Shown piece by piece: positions 42,164-50,761 of a stretch of DNA of 64,000 nucleotides (position 1 is its first letter; the number at the start of each line of letters is the position of its first letter). Position numbers and translations under genes: made by a program. The notes beneath the pieces were generated by a model. The model was not told where the DNA came from. It saw only the letters and a program-made list of their open reading frames with translations, and made no database searches. This DNA comes from Methylobacterium sp. J-068 (GTDB lineage: Bacteria > Pseudomonadota > Alphaproteobacteria > Rhizobiales > Beijerinckiaceae), in the NCBI RefSeq assembly GCF_022829445.1, contig NZ_JAKSXY010000095.1, positions 124,001 to 188,000 of the forward strand, written 5' to 3'.

Positions 42164-44785
42164 TCAGGCCCGGTTCCAGGCGCCGCCGCTGCGGATGAGT
42201 TTCAGCGCGTCGGGGGCCGGGAGCGCCGGGCTGAAGAGGTAGCCCTGAACCTCCGTGCAGCCCTCGAGCCTGACGAAATCCAATTGCTCGCGGGTCTCGA
42301 CGCCCTCGGCGGTGATGCGGGCCCCGAGACTGCCGGCCAGCATCACGATCGCCCGCACGATGGCGGCCGTCTTCGCGCCGAGCGTCTCGGTAACGAAGGA
42401 GCGGTCGATCTTCACCGTGTCGAAGCTGAAGCGATGGAGGTAGCTGAGGCTGGAATAGCCCGTCCCGAAATCGTCGAGGGCGATCCGGACCCCGAGGGCG
42501 CGCAGCCGCCGGATGCTCGCGCCCACGGCCTCCGCATCCTGCAGCAGGATCGTCTCGGTGATCTCGAGTTCGAGCCGGTGGGGGGCCAGTCCCGACCGGG
42601 CCAGGGCATGGGTGACCGTCTCCTCCATGCTGATCTGCTGGAACTGGAGCGCCGAGACGTTGACCGCGACCTTCAGGTGATCCGGCCAGGACGCCGCGGC
42701 GAGGCAGGCCTCCTTCAGGGCCCATGCGCCGAGCGAGATGATCAGACCGGTCTCCTCCGCGAGCGGGATGAATTCGCTCGGCGGAATCGCGCCCCTCAGG
42801 GGATGCTGCCAGCGCATCAGGGCTTCGAACCCCGCGATGGCTCCGGTCGAGAGTTCGACGATGGGCTGATAGTGCAGCAGGAAGCCGCCGCGCTTCATCG
42901 TACCGCGCATGTCGCGTTCCAGGGAATGCGATGCGTCCGGCCCGGACTCATGGGGCGGATCGTGAGGTGAATCGTGGAAGCGATAGGTGTTCCGGCCGGC
43001 GGCCTTGGCCTTGTAGAGGGCGAGATCGGAGCGCTTGAAGAACGCCTCCGCATCGGTCTCGCGGACCGCTCCGAAGGCGATGCCGACGCTCGCCCCCACG
43101 CTGACCCGGTTGCCGTCCAGCGCGACCGGCCGCCGGATCGCCTCGATCACGCGCTCGGCCATCCGGCTGGCATCGCCCCGATGGCGGATCGGCGCCAGGA
43201 CGATGGCGAATTCGTCCCCGCCGAGGCGCGCCACGATGTCCGTTTCCCGGATGACGGCCCGGAGCCGCTTCGCGATTTGCTGCAGGAGGCGGTCGCCGGC
43301 CGGATGTCCGAGGGTGTCGTTGACGTGCTTGAAGCGATCGAGGTCGCAGGCCAGGACCGCGACGTGCGTGTCGCCCCGCTCGGGGGAGCGGATTTCCCGA
43401 TTCAGCCGCTCCCAGAACAGCGTCCGGTTCGGCAGGTCGGTCAGGGGATCGTGCAGGGCCAGATGCGCGATGCGCTCCTCGTCCTGCTTGCGCCGGGAGA
43501 TGTCGATGTGGGTTCCCACGACCCGGAGCGGGGCGCCGGCCCGATCGCGGCTCACGACCTTGCCGCGCGCCAGCAGCCAGACGTAGTGCCCCTGCTTGGC
43601 CCGGAGGCGGTACTCGCACGCGAAGATCGGCGTCCGGCCCTCGAAATGGTCCTGCAGCACGCGCCGCGAGCGCTCGGCGTCGTCGGGATGGATCAGGGCG
43701 TTCCAGGTGGCGATGTGCGGCCGGATCTCGCCGCGCTCGTAGTCCAGCATCGCCGCCCAGTGATCCGAGATCTCGACCTCTCCCGTCGCGACGGACCAAT
43801 CCCACAGGCCGTCGCTTCCGCTGTTCAGGGCGAGGCCCAGGCGCTCCTCGCTCACCCGCAGCGCGTCCTCGACCGCCTTGCGCTCGGTGATGTCGCGCAG
43901 GGACGTCACGTAGCCCGTCGGGGCTTGCGTGATCGGGTCGCGGGCGAGGCTCTGCGAGACCTCCATGCAGAGCCACCGCCCGTCCTTGCTCCGATAGCGC
44001 TGGCAGGTGGACGCCTGGTCGATGCGGCCCCGGCTCAGGTCGTCGAGCACGCGAGCGAAGGCGTCCGCATCGTCCCCGTGGACGAAGTCGAGGGGCTTGG
44101 TTCCGACGAGTTCGTCCGGGTCGTAGCCCAGCACGGTCCTGACGGAGGGCGAGACGTACCGGCGGGTGGTGTCGAGATCCGACCAGATGATGACGTCGGT
44201 GGTGGTCTCGGCCAGGAGGCGGAAGCGCTGCTCGCTCTCGCGCAGGGCCGACTCGACCGCGTGGCGACGCGCGGCCTCCGCTTCGCTCGCGACGCGCGCC
44301 TCGTGCAGGCGCAGATGCGCCTCCACGACGAGGGCGAGATCCTGGAGCCGGCGCACCGCGCGTTCGGAGAAGTCGGGCCGCGGCCTGCGGTCCATGACGC
44401 AGAACGTGCCGATGTTGAGCCCCGCTCCGAGGGCCAGCGGCACGCCGGCATAGAAGCGGGCATAGGGTTCGCCGGTGACGAGGGGGCTCTCGGCGGAGCG
44501 CGCATCCGCGCGCAGGTCCGGGATGACCAGCGGATCCCGGCCCGTCCCCCGGATCGTCAGGTCGCAGAACGCGTCCCGGCGCGAGACGCTGCCGGCCTCG
44601 ATTCCGCACCTGGCCTTGAACCAGACCCGGTCCTCGTCGACGAACTGGACGGCGCACATCGGGGTGTCGAACAGGTCCGCGGCCGTCCGGCAGACGGCAT
44701 CGAGATGGGCTTCGGCGGCCGAGTCCAGGATCCGCAGGGCCCGCAGAGCCGCGAGCCGCCGGACTTCACCGCTGACATCGACCAT
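42164..44785 (-). CDS. GAF-PAS-PAS-GGDEF-EAL cyclic-di-GMP signalling protein, 873 aa
   Basis: Cytoplasmic protein predicted to make and/or degrade cyclic-di-GMP. An N-terminal GAF (about 15-160: CAVQFVDEDRVWFKARCGIE, ARFYAGVPLALGAGLNIGTF) is followed by PAS1 (FRLLAETTTDVIIWSDLDTT) and PAS2 (ALNSGSDGLWDWSVATGEVE) with PAC repeats. The GGDEF domain has an intact active site (RLGGDEFAIVLAP) and the EAL domain intact motifs (GFEALMRWQHP, IALDDFGTGYSSLSYLHRF). ATG 44785 is preceded by GGGGAG; 13 codons upstream is an alternative. Both catalytic motifs are intact, so the net activity cannot be predicted. Its GAF resembles that of the 56834 protein. Confidence 0.93.
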   Translation of the reverse strand: MVDVSGEVRRLAALRALRILDSAAEAHLDAVCRTAADLFDTPMCAVQFVDEDRVWFKARCGIEAGSVSRRDAFCDLTIRGTGRDPLVIPDLRADARSAESPLVTGEPYARFYAGVPLALGAGLNIGTFCVMDRRPRPDFSERAVRRLQDLALVVEAHLRLHEARVASEAEAARRHAVESALRESEQRFRLLAETTTDVIIWSDLDTTRRYVSPSVRTVLGYDPDELVGTKPLDFVHGDDADAFARVLDDLSRGRIDQASTCQRYRSKDGRWLCMEVSQSLARDPITQAPTGYVTSLRDITERKAVEDALRVSEERLGLALNSGSDGLWDWSVATGEVEISDHWAAMLDYERGEIRPHIATWNALIHPDDAERSRRVLQDHFEGRTPIFACEYRLRAKQGHYVWLLARGKVVSRDRAGAPLRVVGTHIDISRRKQDEERIAHLALHDPLTDLPNRTLFWERLNREIRSPERGDTHVAVLACDLDRFKHVNDTLGHPAGDRLLQQIAKRLRAVIRETDIVARLGGDEFAIVLAPIRHRGDASRMAERVIEAIRRPVALDGNRVSVGASVGIAFGAVRETDAEAFFKRSDLALYKAKAAGRNTYRFHDSPHDPPHESGPDASHSLERDMRGTMKRGGFLLHYQPIVELSTGAIAGFEALMRWQHPLRGAIPPSEFIPLAEETGLIISLGAWALKEACLAAASWPDHLKVAVNVSALQFQQISMEETVTHALARSGLAPHRLELEITETILLQDAEAVGASIRRLRALGVRIALDDFGTGYSSLSYLHRFSFDTVKIDRSFVTETLGAKTAAIVRAIVMLAGSLGARITAEGVETREQLDFVRLEGCTEVQGYLFSPALPAPDALKLIRSGGAWNRA

Positions 44786-45927
44786 CGCTCGCTCCCCGCA
44801 CCTGCGGACACAACCTGAAAACAACTTTGATACGATTTAAGGCCAAAAATCACAGATTGATCGCTGAAAAATCGCTTCATAAGCGAAATTCTATTCTCCG
44901 GTACAGGAGGATCGTTTCGCAGGTGCTAACACCCAGGCCGGAACGGGCTTCGCTCGGAGACGGTCTCGCTCGGCCCGCGCGGCGCCATCGCGAAGCCCAG
45001 ATCCGCCATCGCGAAGGACATCGACTGGTCTCGGACGATCATGAGCCTCGATGGGACCGCGAGGGCGCGATGGCTGACGAAGGAGGGCGTCCGCCGATCC
45101 GGTGGACGCCGGGCGCCTCGGGAGCCGCGATGCGGCTCCGCCGGGCTCATGGGGTTCGGTTGCGGCGGCGACGCGCAGGGGCTGGCTGAAAATTCGTGGT
45201 CGGCGCCGGTATCGTGATCGTTCGTCCCGCGCTTTGTGCACGCAACACGCGCGTCCCGGTTCCGGGACCTCGGCGTCTGATCCCGCATGCTTAAGTGACG
45301 ATTGGCGAAGGCTCGGCGTTACCGGAGTGCCGCGAGGTTCGTCGTCTGGGGCGATGGTTCCAGATCACACCACAGATATGCCTTCGCCAGGGCCGTGTAA
45401 CGCGACCGTCGTCCGAAGCCCAACCTCTCATGTTTCCTGCGCGGACACGCGTGCGCAATATTGTTTCTGCGTTATCCAAGTGGGATCGATCGGCGAGGAT
45501 TTAACATTTATCAACTTATAGCCGGGCGCTGGATTTTTGTGGCAGTGTTCTGATATAGTTTCTCTCAACATCACAGATTGTGCGCACATTGACCAAGTCC
45601 ATCAGGGCGAGCATCGATGGAAAGCTCAGACAAACCCTCGCCGATCATCGGATCTCATCGCCCTTTCGTGTCGAAGGGCTGTCGCCGGATGGGTCGGATG
45701 CGGCGCCTCTCAGTATTTCGACGCACTTGCCGGACCCCGGGGATGGTGCCATCGACTCACGAACTCTTGCTGATCAGTCCCACCGCAAAGCCTGTTCCCG
45801 CAGCAGGTTCGTACCTATGGTCCGGAGCTTCGATTTCTCGCAGAGGCGAAAATCGGATAAAACGTTCGCACCGCTGCGGTTGCGATTCGTAGAATCATTG
45901 CAAAAGACCAACTCCGAGTAAGATGGA
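44786..45927. other. 1.1-kb region without a supported gene; contains repeat copy B and an AT-rich stretch
   Basis: Several overlapping ORFs occur (for example from 45,580 on the plus strand, MRTLTKSIRASIDGKLRQTL), but none has clear protein character or a ribosome binding site. Copy B of the dispersed repeat lies at 44957-45032. The stretch 45,440-45,620 is AT-rich relative to the flanks. It may be a decayed gene or long regulatory DNA for the flanking GGDEF-EAL and XRE genes. Confidence 0.4.
44957..45032 (+). repeat. dispersed intergenic repeat, copy B (lacks 5' hairpin arm)
   Basis: Shares GAGACGGTCTCGCTCGGC, the CGCGCGGCGCC block, GCGAAGCCCAGATCCGCCAT and the GACTGGT-like end with copies at 35558 and 63883. 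Unlike them, it has no left GAGACC arm and does not follow a stop codon. Confidence 0.65.
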
Positions 45928-46317
45928 ATGTCAGACACGAACAAAGGCGGAAGTGCAGGCGAAGTCGGGCTACGCATCAAGTCGTTGCGACGCTCGGCCG
46001 GGCTGAGCCAGGCCAACCTGGGCAATGCTCTGGGTGTGACGTTCCAGCAAGTCCAGAAGTACGAGAGCGGCCGGAGCAAGATCGCGGCCGAGAAGCTTCA
46101 CCAGATTGCTCAGGCTCTGGGTGTCGACATCAGCTACTTCTACGAAACGAAGCAGGGTGCCGGTCCTTCCGACAAGACCGGAGAGACGGCCCTGACGCAG
46201 GTGACCTCCGAAGGCGCGCTCTTCAAGGACTCCTTCGATCGGATCAAGGACCCGCGCGCGCGCTACCTTCTAGCGGAACTCGCGCGCGTCTTCTGCGAGA
46301 TCGAGGCGGGACGATAG
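45928..46317 (+). CDS. XRE-family transcriptional regulator, 129 aa
   Basis: A Cro/C1-type HTH occupies residues ~13-68 (LRIKSLRRSAGLSQANLGNAL; VTFQQVQKYESGRSKIAAEK). A short linker leads to a C-terminal helix (RARYLLAELARVFCEIEAG). This layout and the FQQVQKYE motif are typical of a widespread alphaproteobacterial regulator group. ATG 45928 has AAGATGGA nearby. It converges with the histidine kinase gene. Confidence 0.88.
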   Translation: MSDTNKGGSAGEVGLRIKSLRRSAGLSQANLGNALGVTFQQVQKYESGRSKIAAEKLHQIAQALGVDISYFYETKQGAGPSDKTGETALTQVTSEGALFKDSFDRIKDPRARYLLAELARVFCEIEAGR

Positions 46318-46430
46318 CCCGGCCGGAACCGCGCCGAGGGCTCCTGAGCGAACCTGACCCGCCTGCCGTGTGAGCGACGACCCGTGCCCGTCGCGCGGGA
46401 TCTTTTGTCGATGGGAGGGCGGCTCCCGGT

Positions 46431-49244
46431 TCAGGCGGACAGGCGGGTCTCGCCGGGAGCGGCGGCCTCCGTTTCGAGGCCCAGCCGCGCGCCGACCCGC
46501 TCCGTGGTGCGCCGGATCAGGGGCGCGAGGGCCGCGATGGCGTCGGGGGACGGGAGGCGCGCCTCCGTCCGCGCGGCCTCCTCGATCTCCGCGAGCGCCC
46601 GCGCCAGGGCGCGCCCGCCGATGTTCAGGCTCATCGAGCGCAGGCCATGGGCCGCGCGGGCGACATCCGCCGCGCCCGCGGCGTCGCGCAGGGCCTCGAG
46701 GGCGGCCGGGGCATTCTCGGTGTAGAGGGCGAGGATGCGCGCGGCAAAGCCAGCACCTGCCCGCTCGGCCATGTCCGCGAGGCCGTCCACCACCTCGGTG
46801 TCGAGGAGGTCGGCGTCGTCCGACGGGCCGGCGGATCCTGCGGAAGCCCGCTCCTGTCCGGTCCCGGCCTCGCCGGTCGCCCCCTGTGGCGCGTCCAGGA
46901 AGCGCAGCAGCATGTCGCCGAGCCCGCTGAGGCTGAAGGGCTTCGTCAGCGTCCCGTCCATGCCGGCCGCGCGCCAGGCCTCGGCCGCCGCGCCCACCAC
47001 GTGCGCGGTCAGGGCGACGATGGGCAGGCGCTCGGCTCCCCGCGAGGCCTCCTCGGCCCGGATCGCGGCGGCGGCCGCGTAGCCGTCGAGGATCGGCATG
47101 CTGCCATCCATGAGCACGAGGTCGAACGCGCCCGCCCGGCAGGCGTCCACGGCGGCCTGCCCGTCCTCCACCATGACGATCGCGGTGATGCCGCAGCGCG
47201 CCAGCGCCGCGCGGGCGACCTCGCGGTTCACCGCGCTGTCATCCGCCACCAGCACCCGGGCGGTGGGGAATTGCGGCAGGATCGTCCGGGCTTCCGCCGG
47301 GCGCGCGTCGCGGCGCGCGAAGTCGGTTCCGCTCGCCAGCGCCGCCAGCGCGGGCCCCCATTCCGCCTGGACCAGGGGCCAGGTCAGGAGCGCGTCGGCC
47401 CAGCCCGCCTCCAGGATGGCGGTGCCGGCGGGGTCGCCGAAGCGGGCCAGGGCCAGCACGCGGCCCAGGCCCCCGCGGCGGCGGCCCAGCGTCCGGATCG
47501 CGGCGGCGTCCGCGATCCAGTGGGCGTCCGCCTCGGCGGGCGCGCCGGGGCCGGCCGGTGCGAAGCCCGCCGCCGCGAGCCCTTCGCGCAGGCTGTCGCC
47601 CGTGGCCTCGCCCGCGACCGCCACGACGATGCGGGACGTCACGCCCGGCGCCCGCCGGGGTGCGGCGCGCGGGCTCGCGTCGGCGGCCTCCAGCGGCAAT
47701 TCGGTCCAGAAAGTCGAGCCTTCGCCGAGCCGGCTGTCGACGCCGATGCGCCCGCCCATGGCGAGCGCCAGGCGCTGGGCGATGGAGAGGCCGAGGCCGG
47801 TGCCGCCGAAGCGGCGGGTGGTCGACTGGTCGGCCTGGGAGAAGGCCGAGAACAGGCCTCCGACCTTGTCGGCGGCGATGCCGATGCCGGTGTCCCGCAC
47901 GCTCAGCCGCAGGCCGCCGGCGGCACCGCGCTCCAGGCGCACGCGCACCGAGCCGGCCGGCGTGAACTTCAGGGCGTTGTTGACGAAGTTGCCGAGGATC
48001 TGGCCGAGGCGCACCGGATCGCCGAGGAGGCGGGCGGGAACGTCGGGCGCCACGGTGGCGGCGAGGTCGAGGCCGCTCTCGCGGGCCTTCTCGGCGAACA
48101 GCGAGACCACGGTGTCCACGATCTCGGCCGGATCGAGGGCGACGTGCTCGAGTTCCAGCTTGCCGGCCTCGACCTTCGCGAAATCGAGGATGTCGTTGAT
48201 GATGGCGAGCAGGCTCTGGCCCGACCGGGCGATGACCTCCGCGTGCCGCTTCTGGCGCTCCGGCAGGTCCGCGTCGGCCAGGAGCTCGGCCATGACCAGC
48301 ATGCCGTTCAGCGGCGTGCGGATCTCGTGGCTCATGGTGGCGAGGAAGCTCGACTTGGCGTGGTTGGCCGCCTCCGCCGCCTCCTTGGCCTCGTGCAGGT
48401 CGACGGTGCGCGCCGCGACCTCGTTCTCCAGGTGCTCCATGTGCCGCGCCAGCCGGGCGTCGCGCTCGCGCAGGGCGCCGAGGAGGGCGTTGAAGGAGCG
48501 GGCCAGGACCCCGACCTCGTCGTCGCGCACGATCCGGGCCGTCCGGGCATAATCCTGGGACGCGCGCACCCCGTCCATGGTCTCGGCGAGCGCGGCGATC
48601 GGATGGGTGATCGCGCGCTGCAGCCCGTAGGACAGGAACAGGCCGAAGCCGAGGGCGAGGAGCCAGCCGAGGGCGGAGGCCTTGAGCAGGGACAGGACGC
48701 GGCCGGGCAGGTCGGTGGTGTCGGCGACGAGCACCAGGGTGCCGACCCGGCGCCCCGCCTCCAGGATCGGGACCTGGACCTGCGCGGTCCGGCTCAGGAG
48801 CAGGCCGAAGGGCGATCCGCCCTCGCCGAGGTCGACGTCGCTCACCAGCCGGACGGCGAGGCCCCGGTCGGCCAGGATCGAGCCGTCGGGACGCTCGATC
48901 CCCGCATAGACGAGGTCGCTGCGCCGGCCGATGGCGTTGAGGGTGCGCGCCGCCATCGCGGCATCCCCCGCATCGACCGCCCGCGCGCTCGCGGCGGCGA
49001 AGATCTCCGCGATGGTGCTGAGCGACTCGCGCTTGGTCTCCGCGTAGCGATGAACCTCCTGCCAGAGCGAAAAGGCCGTCGCCAGGGCGAGCGCCAGGAC
49101 CACGGAGCCGAAGACCGCCAGGGCGAGCCGGGCCGCGAGGGAGCGCGCGACGCGCAGCCTCGGCGGCCGGGAGCCCGAGTGGGGAGCGGAGTCCCGAACG
49201 GAAGATCCCGGGACGAGAGAAGATGCGGGACGCGGATCGCTCAT
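46431..49244 (-). CDS. hybrid sensor histidine kinase with receiver and HPt domains, 937 aa
   Basis: Membrane sensor with multistep phosphorelay. TM1 (LALAVFGSVVLALALATAF) is followed by a periplasmic sensor (~60-190), TM2 (GWLLALGFGLFLSYGL) and HAMP. The HisKA has the phospho-acceptor His in FLATMSHEIRTPLNGMLVMA, and the HATPase has intact N, G1 and G2 boxes (NFVNNALKFT, DTGIGIAADK, GTGLGLSIAQ). A degenerate receiver-like region (~510-610) precedes an intact receiver (RVLVADDSAVNREVA; LVLMDGSMPILDG). A C-terminal HPt follows (RAAHGLRSMSLNIGG). ATG 49244 is chosen over a GTG two codons earlier. No adjacent response regulator. Confidence 0.93.
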   Translation of the reverse strand: MSDPRPASSLVPGSSVRDSAPHSGSRPPRLRVARSLAARLALAVFGSVVLALALATAFSLWQEVHRYAETKRESLSTIAEIFAAASARAVDAGDAAMAARTLNAIGRRSDLVYAGIERPDGSILADRGLAVRLVSDVDLGEGGSPFGLLLSRTAQVQVPILEAGRRVGTLVLVADTTDLPGRVLSLLKASALGWLLALGFGLFLSYGLQRAITHPIAALAETMDGVRASQDYARTARIVRDDEVGVLARSFNALLGALRERDARLARHMEHLENEVAARTVDLHEAKEAAEAANHAKSSFLATMSHEIRTPLNGMLVMAELLADADLPERQKRHAEVIARSGQSLLAIINDILDFAKVEAGKLELEHVALDPAEIVDTVVSLFAEKARESGLDLAATVAPDVPARLLGDPVRLGQILGNFVNNALKFTPAGSVRVRLERGAAGGLRLSVRDTGIGIAADKVGGLFSAFSQADQSTTRRFGGTGLGLSIAQRLALAMGGRIGVDSRLGEGSTFWTELPLEAADASPRAAPRRAPGVTSRIVVAVAGEATGDSLREGLAAAGFAPAGPGAPAEADAHWIADAAAIRTLGRRRGGLGRVLALARFGDPAGTAILEAGWADALLTWPLVQAEWGPALAALASGTDFARRDARPAEARTILPQFPTARVLVADDSAVNREVARAALARCGITAIVMVEDGQAAVDACRAGAFDLVLMDGSMPILDGYAAAAAIRAEEASRGAERLPIVALTAHVVGAAAEAWRAAGMDGTLTKPFSLSGLGDMLLRFLDAPQGATGEAGTGQERASAGSAGPSDDADLLDTEVVDGLADMAERAGAGFAARILALYTENAPAALEALRDAAGAADVARAAHGLRSMSLNIGGRALARALAEIEEAARTEARLPSPDAIAALAPLIRRTTERVGARLGLETEAAAPGETRLSA

Positions 49245-49546
49245 GGTCACGCAGCATAGGCGGGCTTCGTATGGATGGCCTTAACCGTCCACGCCGCGTT
49301 ACGACCCGCGATCGCCGCGCCGGGCGTGAGGTTGGCGGAAAATTAAGCGTGGCCTTGTAGACGTGGCGTCCGCCCTGATCTTGCATGGATCGATCCAGGT
49401 CTGGCCTTCGTCACGATCTGTTATCCGCGCGACAGGTGCATGAGCTTGAAATGCACGCCCTGACTGCAGATCCATCGCCTCAGTCCAAGCCGTGTCGCCC
49501 GCAGGCCCGTCGATCCGTGGCCACGGGCAGGATCCGCCGATGCCGG

Positions 49547-50077
49547 ATGGCCTCGCGGTTCGGCGCGGATCAGCGCGGAGCGATGGCGGTCGAGTTCGCG
49601 ATGATCCTGTTTCCGCTCTGCATCCTCATCTTCGCGTTGCTCGAGGGCGCCCTGGTCTACTGGATCTCGTCCGCGCTGGACAATGGTCTCGATACGTCCA
49701 TGCGGCAGTTCTACATCCAGGGCCAGGCCTCCTCGACGGCGCTGGTCGACGGCATTCGCGGCGAGCTGTGCCAGCAGGTGTCCCCTTTCGTGAAGTGCGA
49801 GAACCTCAAGGTCGACGTCGCGGCCTATGACAGCTTCGGCCGGATCGACAAGGCCGGCCCCGTCGACCCCTCGACGGGGACGTGGCGTGCGGGCTTCGGG
49901 GAGCAGCACGGCTGCCTGGCGAAGGGCAGCGTCGTCGTGGTTCAGGCCGCCCTGGCCCAGCAGACCTTCCAGAAGTTCGGCGCCGCCACGAGCCGGTTCA
50001 AGGATGGCAGTCAGCTGATCCTCGCGACCTCGGTGATTCAGCTCGACGGCAATTCCACGGGCAGCGCCGGTTGCTAG
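49547..50077 (+). CDS. TadE-like pilus/envelope protein, 176 aa
   Basis: The segment ADQRGAMAVEFAMILFPLCI leading into a hydrophobic N-terminal helix is the TadE/TadG signature (pseudopilin-like, one membrane helix). The rest is extracytoplasmic (MRQFYIQGQASSTALVDGIR) with several Cys (CQQVSPFVKC). ATG 49547 puts the helix near the start; the frame is open to 49,385, with other ATGs at 49,439 and 49,451. It overlaps the next TadE-like gene by 7 nt. No tadA/tadB/rcpA genes are nearby. Confidence 0.8.
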   Translation: MASRFGADQRGAMAVEFAMILFPLCILIFALLEGALVYWISSALDNGLDTSMRQFYIQGQASSTALVDGIRGELCQQVSPFVKCENLKVDVAAYDSFGRIDKAGPVDPSTGTWRAGFGEQHGCLAKGSVVVVQAALAQQTFQKFGAATSRFKDGSQLILATSVIQLDGNSTGSAGC

Positions 50078-50709
50078 CCGAGGCTGTCCGTCGTGCGCGT
50101 TGCGCGGGCTCGCGGCTCCGCGCCCGGTTCGCGCGGGCGCAGGACGGCATCGCCATCCTGGAATTCGCGCTGGTGACCCCGCTCCTGCTGCTGATCTATT
50201 TCGGGACCGTCGAACTGACCACCGCCCTGCGCCATGCGCGCAAGCTCGACCTCCTGTCCCGGACGCTGGGCGACACCTTCTCCCAGCGCAACGCCCCGAC
50301 CTCGGCGGAGGCCAGCGACATCTTCCAGGTCGCCTCCATCGTGATGGCGCCCCTGGACAGCGCCGGCATCCGGATGACGGTGAGCGCGGTCGGTGTGGTG
50401 GGGGACGAGGAGACGGGCTTCCTGCAGGTCTGCTCCAGCGTGGCGGCGCCGAACTCGCCGCTGCGGATTCCCGGCACCCCGGCCCCGGTGGACGCCGCGG
50501 ACAGCCTCCAGCCCAGGGGAACCCGCCTCCTCCTCGTCGAGATCTCGACGGTCTACAGGCCGGTGACGGGTTCGGCCTTCTTCAAGGACGACGCGGCCGG
50601 CTTCACGATGTCGCGAAAGACCCTGTGGCCGGTCCGCTACGGGCGGCGCTACGCGAGCCAGAGCCCCGAGATCGTCATCGCCAGCGGAGCGCCCTGCCCC
50701 GTGCGCTGA
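50071..50709 (+). CDS. second TadE-like protein, 212 aa
   Basis: FARAQDGIAILEFALVTPLL then LLIYFGTVELTTALRHARKL form a TadE-type membrane helix; the remainder is an extracytoplasmic beta-rich domain (IRMTVSAVGVVGDEETGFLQ, TRLLLVEISTVYRPVTG). The start is uncertain: TTG 50071, overlapping the previous stop, is the only in-frame start near the helix. Coupled to the 49547 gene; together with the TadG-like gene opposite they form a small envelope-protein cluster. Confidence 0.78.
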   Translation: MLAEAVRRARCAGSRLRARFARAQDGIAILEFALVTPLLLLIYFGTVELTTALRHARKLDLLSRTLGDTFSQRNAPTSAEASDIFQVASIVMAPLDSAGIRMTVSAVGVVGDEETGFLQVCSSVAAPNSPLRIPGTPAPVDAADSLQPRGTRLLLVEISTVYRPVTGSAFFKDDAAGFTMSRKTLWPVRYGRRYASQSPEIVIASGAPCPVR

Positions 50710-50722
50710 GAGAACCGCAGGA

Positions 50723-50746
50723 GACGCGCCCTCACGGGCGCGCGTC
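50723..50746. terminator. hairpin between convergent Tad-like genes
   Basis: GACGCGCCC-TCAC-GGGCGCG(C)GTC: a GC-rich stem with one bulge, lying in the 52-bp gap between converging genes. Bidirectional terminator candidate; no T-run. Confidence 0.5.
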
Positions 50747-50761
50747 GCCGGCCGGGAGCCG

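Noticed and set aside
45580..45921. Candidate 113-aa gene before the XRE regulator
   Set aside because: No ribosome binding site, no domain, and competing frames of similar quality in the same stretch.
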